A stretch of DNA of 22,283 nucleotides from Gnetum montanum (GCA_015680685.1 MNCI01004307.1:29795-52077); one strand, 5' to 3'. Counted from the stretch's first letter, positions 9,735-18,493 are shown. Notes: generated from the letters alone by a model not told the origin. Program-made: numbers and translations.

Positions 9735-10560
9735 AACCAACCTCAAACTTGGCAATGTTCAAAGGCTCTTGAAAACTACCTATGGTAGTCAACAAGGGTT
9801 ACCTTCGTCTATTCCAACACCGTGGCACTCACGCTAAGGCCCCCCTTGAAAATCACATTGCAGGGGGCCCTAAACTAACGTTGCCAGGGAGGCTGAAAGT
9901 CACACTGAGCTTTCCCCTACAACGTTGGCCATTCCTGACTTGAAATTAACGCTAGCCCTTCTCGGCCCACATTCACACCATCAAGAAGGCTGAAAACCCT
10001 GCTGCCTAGGGGCCTAAGAATAGAAAAAAATTGCAGCTCATGTTGCACGCTACCAAGCTCTAAAAGCTAAAAATTTGCAGTGCACGCTGCCTCACCCTGA
10101 AACAAAAAATTTGCAGCTCACACTGCCCTACCCTAAAATCCAACCCATGCACTCATGCCCCAAACTTGCATTCATGCTGCTCACGCTGATGTCATAAAAC
10201 CCAAGATCGTAGCTCAACAACCCAAGAATCATAGCCAAAATTCTACCTAGGTAATGCTATCCACAAAAATGCTGAGAAAAGCAAGAGAAAACAAACTTAC
10301 TTGTGCATGGCCTTCTTTGACATTGGAATCCTGGCTTAGGGGAGACGCTGGAGAAGCCCTTCACTCTCCTCCATGAACACTAGATCCGCCTACCTATTTC
10401 CCTTGTCCCGGCTTGTCTTTCCTCTACCCTTGTCCTTCATGGTTTACCTTGGTCACGCAGACACTGACGCTGATGCCATAGCTCATGCTACCTGCACTCT
10501 GTAGCTCACGCTATTATTGAGATTTCTAGGAACTCACGCTAACAGAAATGATGCCTTGTA
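9735..10560. repeat. CACGCT-word cluster over antisense intron 1 and promoter region
   Basis: The stretch is full of short variants such as CTCACGCTAAGG, GTTGCACGCTACC, TGCTCACGCTGATG, GCTCATGCTACC and GCTCACGCTATT. These are the same words that fill the LTR U3 and the leader at 2160-2450. It covers the 573-nt first intron, exon 1 and upstream DNA of the antisense gene. There is no fixed period that I can see. Confidence 0.6.
10301..10440 (-). pseudogene. Antisense gene, exon 1 (start uncertain)
   Basis: A clear donor (CACAA|GTAAGTTT) lies at 10301/10300. An ATG at 10440-10438 starts MKDKGRGKTSRDKG, a basic peptide typical of an N-terminus. The frame that fits exon 2 (ending SQDSNVKEGHAQ) is a different one, so either one indel lies inside the exon or the true start is elsewhere. 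Two stops interrupt the exon-2-compatible frame. Confidence 0.45.
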
Positions 10561-10586
10561 CTCCAAAAAACTCCCTTTTCTATCCT

Positions 10587-10593
10587 CTTATAT
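10587..10593 (-). promoter_or_regulatory. TATA-like box of the antisense gene
   Basis: Reading the minus strand, ATATAAG sits in GAGAATATAAGAGGATAG, about 150 bp upstream of the ATG at 10440. A start site about 30 bp downstream would give a 5' leader of about 115 nt. Just upstream is a (TTAAA)n microsatellite (plus strand 10598-10619). The call rests on position and motif only. Confidence 0.45.
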
Positions 10594-10599
10594 TCTCAA

Positions 10600-10964
10600 T
10601 TTAATTTAATTTAATTTAGTGCCTTTTATTTTATCTCCTATTTTTATTTTTATTTTACTTCACCATGTATGCATGTTATTGTTTATGTCATCTTTGCCTT
10701 GTGCTTGCCTAATATTCCTAATTATTCCTACCTCTGGAGATGAGACCCAAAAATTCTTATGAAGAAGAGGAGAAAAGTGCAAAAAATCAACAACAAACAT
10801 ATATAAACATATAGAAATACGTAACGATGCACATAAAATTCATAAAACTTTAAAGTCTCCATGAACTTATTACTCACTCAAAAGTTTAAAAGTCAAAAAA
10901 ATTTAAAATTTAAAAGAGGTGCATACACTCAGTCAAAATGACAAGCCAACATAAATATTACTAG
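10600..10964. other. AT-rich spacer upstream of the antisense gene
   Basis: No gene is visible. It contains the (TTTAA)n run at about 10598-10619, T- and A-rich stretches and long runs such as AAAAATTTAAAATTTAAAAG near 10895-10917. It is upstream of the antisense TATA-like box and within the proposed sense intron. Confidence 0.5.
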
Positions 10965-11048
10965 CCTGGTATGGCCTTAAACTATCACCTAGCCTGGTAT
11001 GACCTTAAACTAACATCTAGCTCAATACGGCCTTAAACTGCCATGATT
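10965..11048 (+). repeat. 28-bp tandem repeats around ATGGCCTTAAACT (cluster 2)
   Basis: Three tandem copies start at about 10971, 10999 and 11027, exactly 28 bp apart, each with (A/T)(T/C)(G)(A/G)CCTTAAACT. They are the best-preserved version of the motif in cluster 1 (6110-6365). They lie immediately before the proposed splice acceptor at 11074. Confidence 0.75.
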
Positions 11049-11639
11049 ACCATTGCGTCTTCCAATTTTGTCAGTACATAGTTTGATCACCCTATGTTCG
11101 TTTACATTCAGTAACTCCTTTGCCAAGAGGGTGTCTCTCACTCCATTGCCATTTTAAATTTGCAAGGGCAAGCACATGGCCACCAAGAATGTCCTTTCAA
11201 CATTGTCTCTCAATGGACCATACGGGGAGGTAGAAAGAGTGATCAATCCAAAATATTTGGATATAAATTCATCCACTTATACCAATTTAATAGCCTCCAC
11301 TCAAGAAACATCATATTGGCCTAAAAACATGACTAAAACTCTAGATCTAGAAGCTGATAATATCACTAAAGATCCCCTAGTTGAAATCCCCATTACTACA
11401 TTCAATGGTGAAACTAGAACATTAAAATTAAGCAACCTACTAGACTCACAACTTGTCAGTGACATCACTCAAGTGTTAAAAGACAACATAAAAATGTTTG
11501 CATGGTCATATACTGACATGCCAAGACTAGACCCCTGGATAATCCAACACAACATTATTCTCGATGAAAAAATTAAACCGATGAAGCAAAAAGCACAGAA
11601 GGTCAGACCTGAGGTAGCATTGGCTATCCGTGCTAAAAT

Positions 11640-12290
11640 CACAAAGCTCTACCAAGTTGGCTTCATCCGGGCTGTTGATTATTCTGATTAGGTATCAAAC
11701 ATTGTTGTAGTTCCTAAGAAGAATGGTAGTATACGCATATGCATCAACTTCCGTGATCTTAACACAGCCACTATAAAGGACGATTTCCCATTACCTAGCA
11801 TTGATCAACTTATTAACACAACTATTGGACATGCTCTATTATCCGTTATGGATGGATTTTCAAGGTACAACCAAATAAGAATCAATCCAAAACATCAACT
11901 TAGAACAACTTTCATGACACCTTGGGGTACATTATGTTATACTATGATACCATTTGACCTTAAAAATGCAGGAGCTACATATCAACGAGCAATGACATAC
12001 ATATTTAGTGATTACGTGCTCAATTTGCTCAATGATTATGTTGACGATATCATGGTCAAATCTAAAACAACTGAACAACATGCAAAAGATCTAGACTTAG
12101 TGCTTAAACGTTGTCTCAAATATGATCTTAGACTTAATCCAAAGAAATGTGTCTTTAGTGTCAAAACAGGCAAGATGCTTGGTTTCATAGTCTTTGAAAC
12201 AAGAATACGGGTAGACCCTGATAAGGTTAAGGTAATAACTAATATGCAACCACCAAAAAACCTTATTGAACTACGTGGCCTCTAAGGTAG
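11640..12290 (+). pseudogene. Reverse transcriptase domain
   Basis: Seen in order: NIVVVPKKNGSIRICINFRDL (11698-11760), the catalytic-loop segment SVMDGFSRYNQI (from 11842), FDLKNAGATYQRAM and the active-site YVDD at 12037-12048 followed by IMVKS. These match Ty3/gypsy RT closely, and all three catalytic Asp positions are present. A TAG at 11689 cuts the domain start (expected Trp or Gln), and a TAA at 12283 ends the open part. Confidence 0.9.
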
Positions 12291-12459
12291 ACTGCAGTTC
12301 ATAAGATGCTTTATTGAAAGGTTGACAGATAAGTTGAGACCTATGAAACACCTACTATGAAAAGATGTGCATTTCCAATGGACTCAACAATTCCAAGAAG
12401 TGTTTAAGAACATAAAACAAGAACTGGCTCAACTGCCAATAGTTTATCCCCCTTAAAGC

Positions 12460-12775
12460 GATAAACCCTTCTACATTTACCTTGCAACTTTTGATTCTTC
12501 CATTGCATCGATGCTTTGTCAAAAACGTCAAGATGGAGCTGAGATCCCTGTATATTACCTAAGCCATGCTTTAATTGCCTATGAACAACGATATAATGAC
12601 TTAGATTTCCGCAATCAATTTTACATTATTTGTAAAGATAATGTACTCCATGCTATCACTAAAAATATCTACGAGTCGAGTAGGATAGCTAGGTGGAAAG
12701 TAATGATCACAGAATTTAACTTACACTATGTTGCTCAATCTTCCACAAAAGGTTAATAAATAGTCACATAATTAG
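12460..12775 (+). pseudogene. gypsy-type RNase H domain, internally shortened
   Basis: Readable pieces are ATFDSSIASMLCQKRQDG, VYYLSHALIAYEQRY and SSRIARWKVMITEFNLHYV. In the family, about 20 residues (the ALVWA.. QRLRHY helix) lie between the ERxY-type segment and the following strand. Here the sequence passes straight from LDFRNQF to YIICKDN. This suggests an in-frame loss of about 60 nt, which would damage the domain. Three stops follow at 12754-12771. Confidence 0.7.
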
Positions 12776-12867
12776 CCATCTCACCAATGCATGATCAAGC
12801 AATAGTTAAACCTGAATTCCCTGATGAGAATGTTAACAGTATAGATACCATACCTTACAACTATGAG

Positions 12868-13240
12868 GCAATCCTCTATTTCGATGGAGCTTCAACCTCC
12901 CGAGGAGGAAGTGTTGTAGCCATTTTAACATATCTCTCTGGAGAAATCCAATCCTTCCTCTATTGATTAACCTTTCCTTGTACCAATAACATGGCTGAAT
13001 ACGAAGGTCTTCTTAGAGGTCTTCAAGCAACATTAACTTCAAGAATCTCACGTCTTGTAGTTCGAGGTGATTCACATTGAGTCATTAACCAAGTCATCGA
13101 GGTTTATGCATGTAAGGCTCTCCATTTACAACTGTATTGTGATTTGACCAAACACCTACTGAGGCAACTAGTAGAAACAGATATACAACATGTCCCTAGA
13201 AGTGAAAACACCATTTTAGATGCGCTTACTACACTAGCCT
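12868..13240 (+). pseudogene. Second, archaeal-type RNase H (aRNH)
   Basis: This is the lineage hallmark of Tat/Ogre elements. The four acidic positions are all kept: Asp at 12883 (LYFDGAST), Glu at 12997 (NNMAEYEGLL), Asp at 13069 (VVRGDSH) and Asp at 13219 (NTILDALTTLA). Two stops, at 12964 and 13078, interrupt it. It is probably the functional RNase H in this family line, since the first RNase H is shortened here. Confidence 0.8.
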
Positions 13241-13539
13241 TAAACATGACACCCGAAATGTTCCATGCGTTGCCTAGCTCTATAACAAGTTGTGCTGAAC
13301 CTATAATTAACACTCTTGATGAAATTCCTATACCATCCGTTAGCACAACACACACAATAGAATGGTACGATGATGTAAAAGAGTACCTTCTGCGAGGCGA
13401 ACCTCCACAACATTTGACAAATACTCAAAAAGACGCCGTGCAAAAATGCTCTCGGAAATATGCGTTAATAGGAGACACCTTGTGTTACAAATCCTATGAA
13501 GGCATTCTACTGATGTGTATTAGTAGCATTGATAGTCAA

Positions 13540-14601
13540 AAAATTGTAGAACAAGCCCACAAAGGACTTTGTGGAGGGCACAGAGCACCCAAAGCAATGG
13601 CAACAAAGATTAGGCGCTTAGGCTATTACTAGCCACACATGGAATACGATTGCATCTCTAAGGTCAGAACATGTGACATTTGCCAAAGGCATGGTAATCT
13701 AATACCCATGCCACCTACCAAATTACATATAACTCAAATCACATGGCCATTCCAAAAATGGAGATTAGACTTAATTGGACCGATAACACCATCATCCTCT
13801 ATGGGACATAGCTTTATTATCACTGCAACTGAATACTTCACAAAATGGGTGAAAGCTATTCCCCTTAGGAAGACCACATCTAAACATGTTTGCAATTTCA
13901 TAATAGAAAATATCATGACTCATTTTGGTATTCCAATGACCATCGTTACTGACAATGGGCCATAGTTTAGCAGTGCAGATACTAAAAGTTTTTGTGAAAG
14001 CCTGGGTATTAAACATGCATTTTCATCACCCTACTACCCATAGAGCAATGGTCAAGCAGAGGCTACAAATAAGACTATCATCATGGTGCTCAAAAAGATG
14101 CTAAATCAGAGTAAGAAATGATGGCATGAACAATTGGTCTACATACTATGGGCATACAGAATGACACATCGCACATCTACAGGTAAAACTCCATATAGCC
14201 TTGTATACGTATCTGAAGCTATTTTTCCTTTAGAATTATAGGTCCCCTTGTTGCGAATAGCTCTCTCAGGCCTCCTTGATGAAAGTCAAAATAATGAACT
14301 ACGCATTGTTGACCTTGATTCAGTAGAGGAAGAACGTGTGTGACCGCTTGATCAAATAGAATGGTACCAAAAACAACAGAGGCAAAGGCATAAACACGAT
14401 CTCCATAAATGCCCAATCAAAGAAAGAGGTCTAGTCCTTAAGGCCACCCATGAACATCCAGACAAATTCTCAGCCAAATGGGAAGGGCCTTACTTAGTCA
14501 CCAAGGCGTACAATAATGGAGCATTCAAACTGGTTGACATGGATGGGAACGAGTTTGCTAATCCTACAAATCATTTGTACTTGAAATAGTACTATGTCTG
14601 A
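13540..14601 (+). pseudogene. Integrase domain with intact DD35E and HHCC residues
   Basis: Zinc-binding residues are present: His codons at 13558 and 13579 (AHKGLCGGH) and Cys codons at 13672 and 13681 (CDIC). The catalytic triad is Asp 13768 (RLDLIGP), Asp 13951 (TDNGP) and Glu 14059 (NGQAEA). There are 35 residues between the second Asp and the Glu, as in the family. The GPY motif of the C-terminal DNA-binding part is at 14485-14493. Stops fall at 13630, 13963, 14041, 14119, 14239, 14341 and 14587. Confidence 0.88.
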
Positions 14602-15230
14602 TAAACTTGAGGTATGTAACAGTCCTAGCATCATGACTTAAAACTGATACCATAGAATGTTCTGGGGTCATGACAATAAACCGACCCCATAGAACTCTGT
14701 CCAGTATGATGCTAAATTGCCACATTAGTCTACCATGACATGAAATTAGCATCTAGAGTCCACTAAGACTATAAACTGGTTTGCCTCTTCATAGTCCACT
14801 ATGATTATAAACTAGCAACGCATCATCCGCTGCGATGCTAAACTAGCACCATCCAAAAGGTGATGACATGAAAATAACCCACAATAGTCTGCTAAGACTA
14901 TAAATTGGTGACATCATCAATGACCAGGAAAAATTTGAAAACATGTATTGCTGCAATTGGCTATTCATGTTCCATAAAGACTTACTGTGTAATTTGTCTC
15001 ATGGATCCTAATGAGGTTGGTGCTGTTCATGATTTTGTCTGCTTTAAGAATTGCACGTGGTGGCTCCATCTCCTTATTTAAAGTGCTTAGTTAACTGATT
15101 CATTTGTNGATACATTGTCTCCTACTCACCTCAAAACCCTTAATAGACTGTTGCACTGTAACTCCCTAAGCAGTTGCAACGTAAAACACAGTATACAATG
15201 CATGACACAAAATGCAAACGCTCAAACATG
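14602..15230 (+). repeat. 3' untranslated region with degenerate TAAACT repeats (cluster 3)
   Basis: From 14620 to 14915 at least eight diverged copies of a unit like GTCCACTATGATTATAAACTAG follow each other. The clearest pair is at about 14758-14780 and 14799-14818. The core resembles clusters 1 and 2. No gene is visible to 15230. Position 15108 is an unresolved base (n). Confidence 0.6.
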
Positions 15231-15240
15231 AGCATGTCAC

Positions 15241-15343
15241 TAAAAGAAAGATTTTTCAAAAAGACCAAAGAGAAAAAAGAAAAATAAAAGAAAAAAGAAA
15301 AAACAAAATAAAGCAAAAATAAAATAAAAGAGAAACGCATGAA
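15241..15343 (+). repeat. A/G-rich simple-sequence tract
   Basis: About 100 bases consist almost only of A and G (AAAAGAAAGA-type, then AAATAAAAGAG), giving false Phe/Ser-rich frames on the other strand. It lies in the 3' untranslated part between pol and the 3' LTR. Confidence 0.75.
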
Positions 15344-15863
15344 AAAGGTCTTCATGACCCCATTGACATCATAAACAAAAGACTATTGGCTATTCTCATA
15401 CAAGCCTTAGGCAAGAAGGCAATTGTCTTGGAAAATAATTACACTCATATCTCAAAGATACCATGTTGCACATCATCGCATGGCTTTGGTTGTTTTACAA
15501 CGGGCCCCGTAAACACTCTATAAGAGTCCCATTTCTCCAAAGAATGCACCTCCTATGTCTTGGTTCTAAGTCTACTAAAAATCGACTACCGACAAGGACC
15601 AAAAACATGGCTCGTTCACGTGAGAGCATTTCCTCTCCCACAATCCCGGCAGCAATCATATCCCTTGACCAACTCTTGATTTCCCCTAGTTACAATCAAT
15701 CCCCCCTCATATTGAATTACATTCCCTCAATCCCATGTACTTTTGAAAATGGTGTGATGACATCTGGCCAAGGGCCGATGGATAGTGCTTGGTACTTGAT
15801 TGTTCATGGTGTTTTGCACTTCTTTGTCGATGCCTCTCGGGTGGATTCCTCTAGACATCAACA
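15344..15863 (+). other. End of the 3' untranslated region, one open frame of unknown meaning
   Basis: This stretch has no recognised domain. A 145-codon plus-strand frame (15463-15900) is open here and runs through the polypurine tract into the 3' LTR. An ORF that crosses the LTR border is not expected to be a conserved gene, so I do not call it. I see no tRNA or other RNA gene. Confidence 0.4.
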
Positions 15864-15871
15864 AAGAGGGG
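15864..15871 (+). other. Polypurine tract for plus-strand priming
   Basis: AAAGAGGGG-type purine run followed by CCAA and then TGAAACACC, the first bases of the 3' LTR at 15876. It is in the right place and of the right composition. Confidence 0.75.
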
Positions 15872-15875
15872 CCAA

Positions 15876-17550
15876 TGAAACACCACTAATTTCAGCCTAA
15901 CACTTTGAAAGGACTCAAGCCCTTTTGAAGTTTTGGAAGAGAAAATTTGACTAAGGCATGGAGCTCATGCCCCGCTTGCTCACATTATCAAGCTAGCTTG
16001 CCCTCAGTATGAGGAACTCCAAACGGCATTAGAATCAAGTAAAAGGTGGCTCAGTCTTAGGGTGTAAGGCATTCTCAAGGGTCACTATTGTGCCTAGCTT
16101 GAAGTTAAAAGTTTCAACGTCTAGGGACTTAAATTCTGGTCAAAAGTGCAAAATTTCTCACTCACACTATCACTCACGCTGAGGTCATGCTGCCAACATG
16201 AGTAACCTTGAAAGCCCAAAACCAAGTCAAAATGATCTAATTTTTAGGTTGTAAGGCATCCTCAAAGCACATCCTTGATAGCTTCTGATCCCACCTTCAG
16301 GTCCCAGCCTTCAGAATGGCAGATTTCAGCTCAAAATTGCAAGTTTTCACAGGTGTTCGCAGGTCATGTTGTAGGTCACATTGTGGTCACGCTGCAGCGT
16401 GAGCCCAGCGTGAGCTACCAAAAATGGCTTAAAACAAGGCACTTTCAGGCTCAATTTGTCAATCATAGTTAGGCAATCCTTGCACTTCAAGAATCAGGCT
16501 TCAAAAATTCAAAATTTGGTAAAAAAATTGCAAGTCTTTGCTCACTCATGCTAAGGTCACACTATAGCATGAGTGTAGTGTGTACATGCCAAGGACACGC
16601 TGTGACAAAAATCAACTCATGCTAGAAGTCCTCATCAGGTGGGGATACCTCAAACAATCACGAAACCACTCGAATCGACATCCTATAGCAGTCAAGTTAG
16701 AAATCCAAAAGTTTCAAGTAAGCCAGAGTCAATTTCTCTTGTTATTTCATTGTAAATTTCCATCATTTTTCATTCGTCAAGCTCTTACACTCTAAATTGT
16801 ATGTGCTATAAGCGTAAGCTAGCTTGAGTGATTTGTCACATGTTGTAAGATACAATGTACCTGGTCCAGAACGTAGCTTGCCCACACACGTCCAACTCAC
16901 ATACAACTATCCATTGGACACACGTCACTAAATCCACTTTCCTCTCATCTCCCAACCATTGATTCCATTCTCGAATTCTGCACCTGAGCCCGGCCTGACT
17001 CTATAAATACCTTATCAATTCACATAAATGGGGTTGGCAATTTTGAAGTTGAACAGCATAGGAAACTCAGACCAACAATCCTTGGATGCTCGGTACACCT
17101 AACTCCTAGCATCCAAGCACTTCAAAAACACATTACATCACCCCGGGGCTTGATGCTTGACATGCCATCCACACATGTAGCTACGCTTTGACGGGTGCAC
17201 ATATTTTCTAGGCAATACAATATAGTTCATTTTGCCAGCCATTATTTTGTTTACTCTACTTTACATTCATTTTACGTTTTGCTTGCAATACTGTTCTGTA
17301 TACGTTTCTTTTACATTTCGTGTGCATACGTTTACGTTTAAAAACATTAGTTACGATAACCCCACCACAAGCCATAGTCTACGCTCAGGAAAGTCCTTGG
17401 TTGATTTGCGTGTAGACCTTCCAAGGCACTCTACCTTCGTTTACTTTTCCAGCTTGCCCTAGGGCGAAGGCAGGGTCAGCTGTGTCTACCCGACAATCTT
17501 TCGGTGTTTTTTTCCTTTCTAGCCTTACACTGATGATTTAGGTCAGTACA
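15876..17550 (+). repeat. 3' LTR of the main element
   Basis: About 1675 bp matching 333-1992, starting TGAAACACCAC and ending GTCAGTACA. The TATA box is at 17002-17009. It keeps GTCACGCTGCAGCGTGAGC and a second GCGTGAGC at about 16386-16420, where the 5' LTR is shorter. It also lacks part of the CATGAG words that the 5' LTR has near 640. The palindrome CAAGCTAGCTTG is at 15989-16000. Confidence 0.93.
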
Positions 17551-17555
17551 TTTGT

Positions 17556-17629
17556 AACAAGTATTAACAATATATCCTTTAGAAAAGAAATTAAATTCAA
17601 TTTAATTAAGTTGCACACGGTTCACAACA
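17556..17629 (+). other. Leader resumed after the insertion
   Basis: AT-rich untranslated sequence leads into the ATG of a second gag. It may be the continuation of the leader interrupted at 332. Confidence 0.4.
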
Positions 17630-18376
17630 ATGTCTCTCTCACAAGACTATGACAACGCAACAACTAGTAGGGAAACTTATTGGAGAACCAACAAATTATA
17701 TGATAATGAAGATGAAGTTTGAAGTACCCAATCTGATGTAGGGGTCTCTTATGATCATCAACATAAACAACATCATCCCAATTCACAACTTCATAACATA
17801 CCTAGTGACGATGAACCCCTACTTGCCACTACAAGCTTAACGGAAATACAAGAGGCTATTTGAATACCCCACAAGCATTGTAAGGAAAGCCGTCTACCTA
17901 GGCTTCACTTAAAAAACTTTCCTAAGGTTTTAGAAGGCTATGATTTAGATCCCCAACATCATCTACAAGCCTTCCATGATGCCTGTGCATGGAATGACAT
18001 TGATAATGGATGGCAAAAACTTAAGCTCTTTCCTCTTACACTCGTTGGCCAAGCAAAAGTATGGTATAGGTCATTAAAACCAAAATCAATTCAATGTTGG
18101 CCGAGAATGGTAGAACTCTTCAATGAAAGATATCAAACCTATGCGAGCATATCAGCCTTGAGGAGACAAATCCAAGAATGGAAACAAGCACAACATGAAC
18201 CCTTGGACATGGCCTTAGAAAGATATTATGCACTATTAAACAAGTGCCCAAATCTATTCTTTCCTTTGTCATCATTTTATCAAAAATTCCTCAAAACCAG
18301 GTCCTTTTATGTGTCACCTAAACAAACCAAGTCCGACATTAAACTTTTAGGGCCACGTCCTCAAAAAAATGTCTAA
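17630..18376 (+). pseudogene. gag: gag of a second Ty3/gypsy element, decayed
   Basis: One frame from MSLSQDYDNATTSRETYW at 17630 to the TAA/TAG-type end at 18376, about 248 codons, with two TGA stops in the first third (both likely former CGA). The centre carries the Retrotrans_gag signature: LKLFPLTLVGQAKVWYRSL, then CWPRMVELFNERY, RRQIQEWKQ and a final YYALLNKCPN. The sequence is clearly different from the gag at 2464, so this is another family. The part after FFPLSSF looks less conserved and may be out of register. No protease, RT or integrase follows, so pol has been lost or moved. Confidence 0.75.
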
Positions 18377-18493
18377 CTCTAAAATCACACTAAGCAAATA
18401 ATTCAACATTTATTAAAGGCAATGAGTAAGGTATGAAATCATTGAACCTTTTTTCAATAACCTTACTAACAATTGATCTTTGTGTGATTATAG

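Larger units (their letters stand above)
6720..10440 (-). pseudogene. Intron-containing antisense gene carried by the retrotransposon (about seven exons)
   Basis: On the minus strand a split reading frame runs as follows: exon 1 about 10440-10301, exon 2 9727-9652, exon 3 9554-8511, exon 4 8395-8116, exon 5 8033-7825, exon 6 7720 to about 6913, exon 7 6800-6720 (TGA). The borders are GT...AG and codon phases agree across introns 1-5. Exon 3, for example, is 1044 nt and carries phase 1 to phase 1. Introns are 82 to 115 nt apart from the first (573 nt). The product would be roughly 870 residues: a globular part from exon 3, an acidic Glu/Pro part from exon 4 and a charged coiled-coil part from exon 6. 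About 17 in-frame stops and one to two frameshifts make it a pseudogene. I do not recognise the protein. Antisense extra ORFs are known in Tat-lineage elements, so it may belong to that class. Confidence 0.72.
6025..11074 (+). other. Putative sense-strand pol intron (5050 bp) between protease and RT
   Basis: The donor at 6025 (AAG|GTGAGTAT) matches the plant consensus very well. An acceptor at 11073-11074 (TTTTGTCAG|TA) follows a pyrimidine-rich stretch. The upstream exon ends after one base of a codon. Starting at 11075 supplies the two missing bases and enters the frame used by RT. From 11077 that frame holds a single stop before the ATG at 11176. Ogre-type elements are known to have an intron between protease and RT, so the position fits. 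The size and the antisense gene inside it are what stand out. No sense-strand domain is readable inside. Confidence 0.6.
11075..14601 (+). pseudogene. pol: pol: RT - RNase H - archaeal RNase H - integrase, decayed by stops only
   Basis: One frame is kept for 3.5 kb from 11077 to the terminal TGA at 14599-14601 with about 17 in-frame stops and no net frameshift. It copies RNA to DNA, removes the RNA and inserts the DNA. Order: pre-RT linker (11176-11640), RT (to about 12290), RNase H (about 12460-12770), archaeal-type RNase H (about 12868-13240), integrase (about 13540-14601). Typical stops replace Gln before FSS in TDNGP (13963) and Gln before SNGQAEA (14041). Both are CAG-to-TAG steps. The stop at 14587 is probably also mutational. 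The start depends on the proposed splice acceptor; otherwise the first ATG is 11176. Confidence 0.88.
333..17550 (+). mobile_element. Complete but degenerate Tat/Ogre-type Ty3/gypsy LTR retrotransposon
   Basis: The element runs from TG at 333 to CA at 17550 with two matching LTRs, a primer-binding site, gag, protease, RT, RNase H, a second archaeal-type RNase H, integrase and a polypurine tract in the expected order. The order RT-RNH-aRNH-IN and the long internal region (about 13.9 kb) are known traits of the Tat/Ogre lineage. A 5-kb block between protease and RT carries an antisense gene. Every coding domain has in-frame stops, so this copy cannot act by itself. It appears to be inserted in the leader of another gypsy element, as the flanks at 270-332 and 17556-18376 suggest. 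Confidence 0.93.

Noticed and set aside
11160-11176. Splice acceptors TTTGCAAG (11166) and GGGCAAG (11172) for the sense intron
   Set aside because: Both give the wrong phase with the donor at 6025. The acceptor at 11074 restores the RT frame and is preferred.
15140-15355. 71-residue minus-strand frame rich in Phe and Ser
   Set aside because: It is the complement of the A/G-rich simple-sequence tract.
15463-15900. 145-residue open frame before and across the 3' LTR start
   Set aside because: It is the longest uninterrupted frame outside pol and the antisense gene, but it crosses the polypurine tract and LTR border and has no recognisable motif. Chance is the likely explanation; comparison with other copies would decide.
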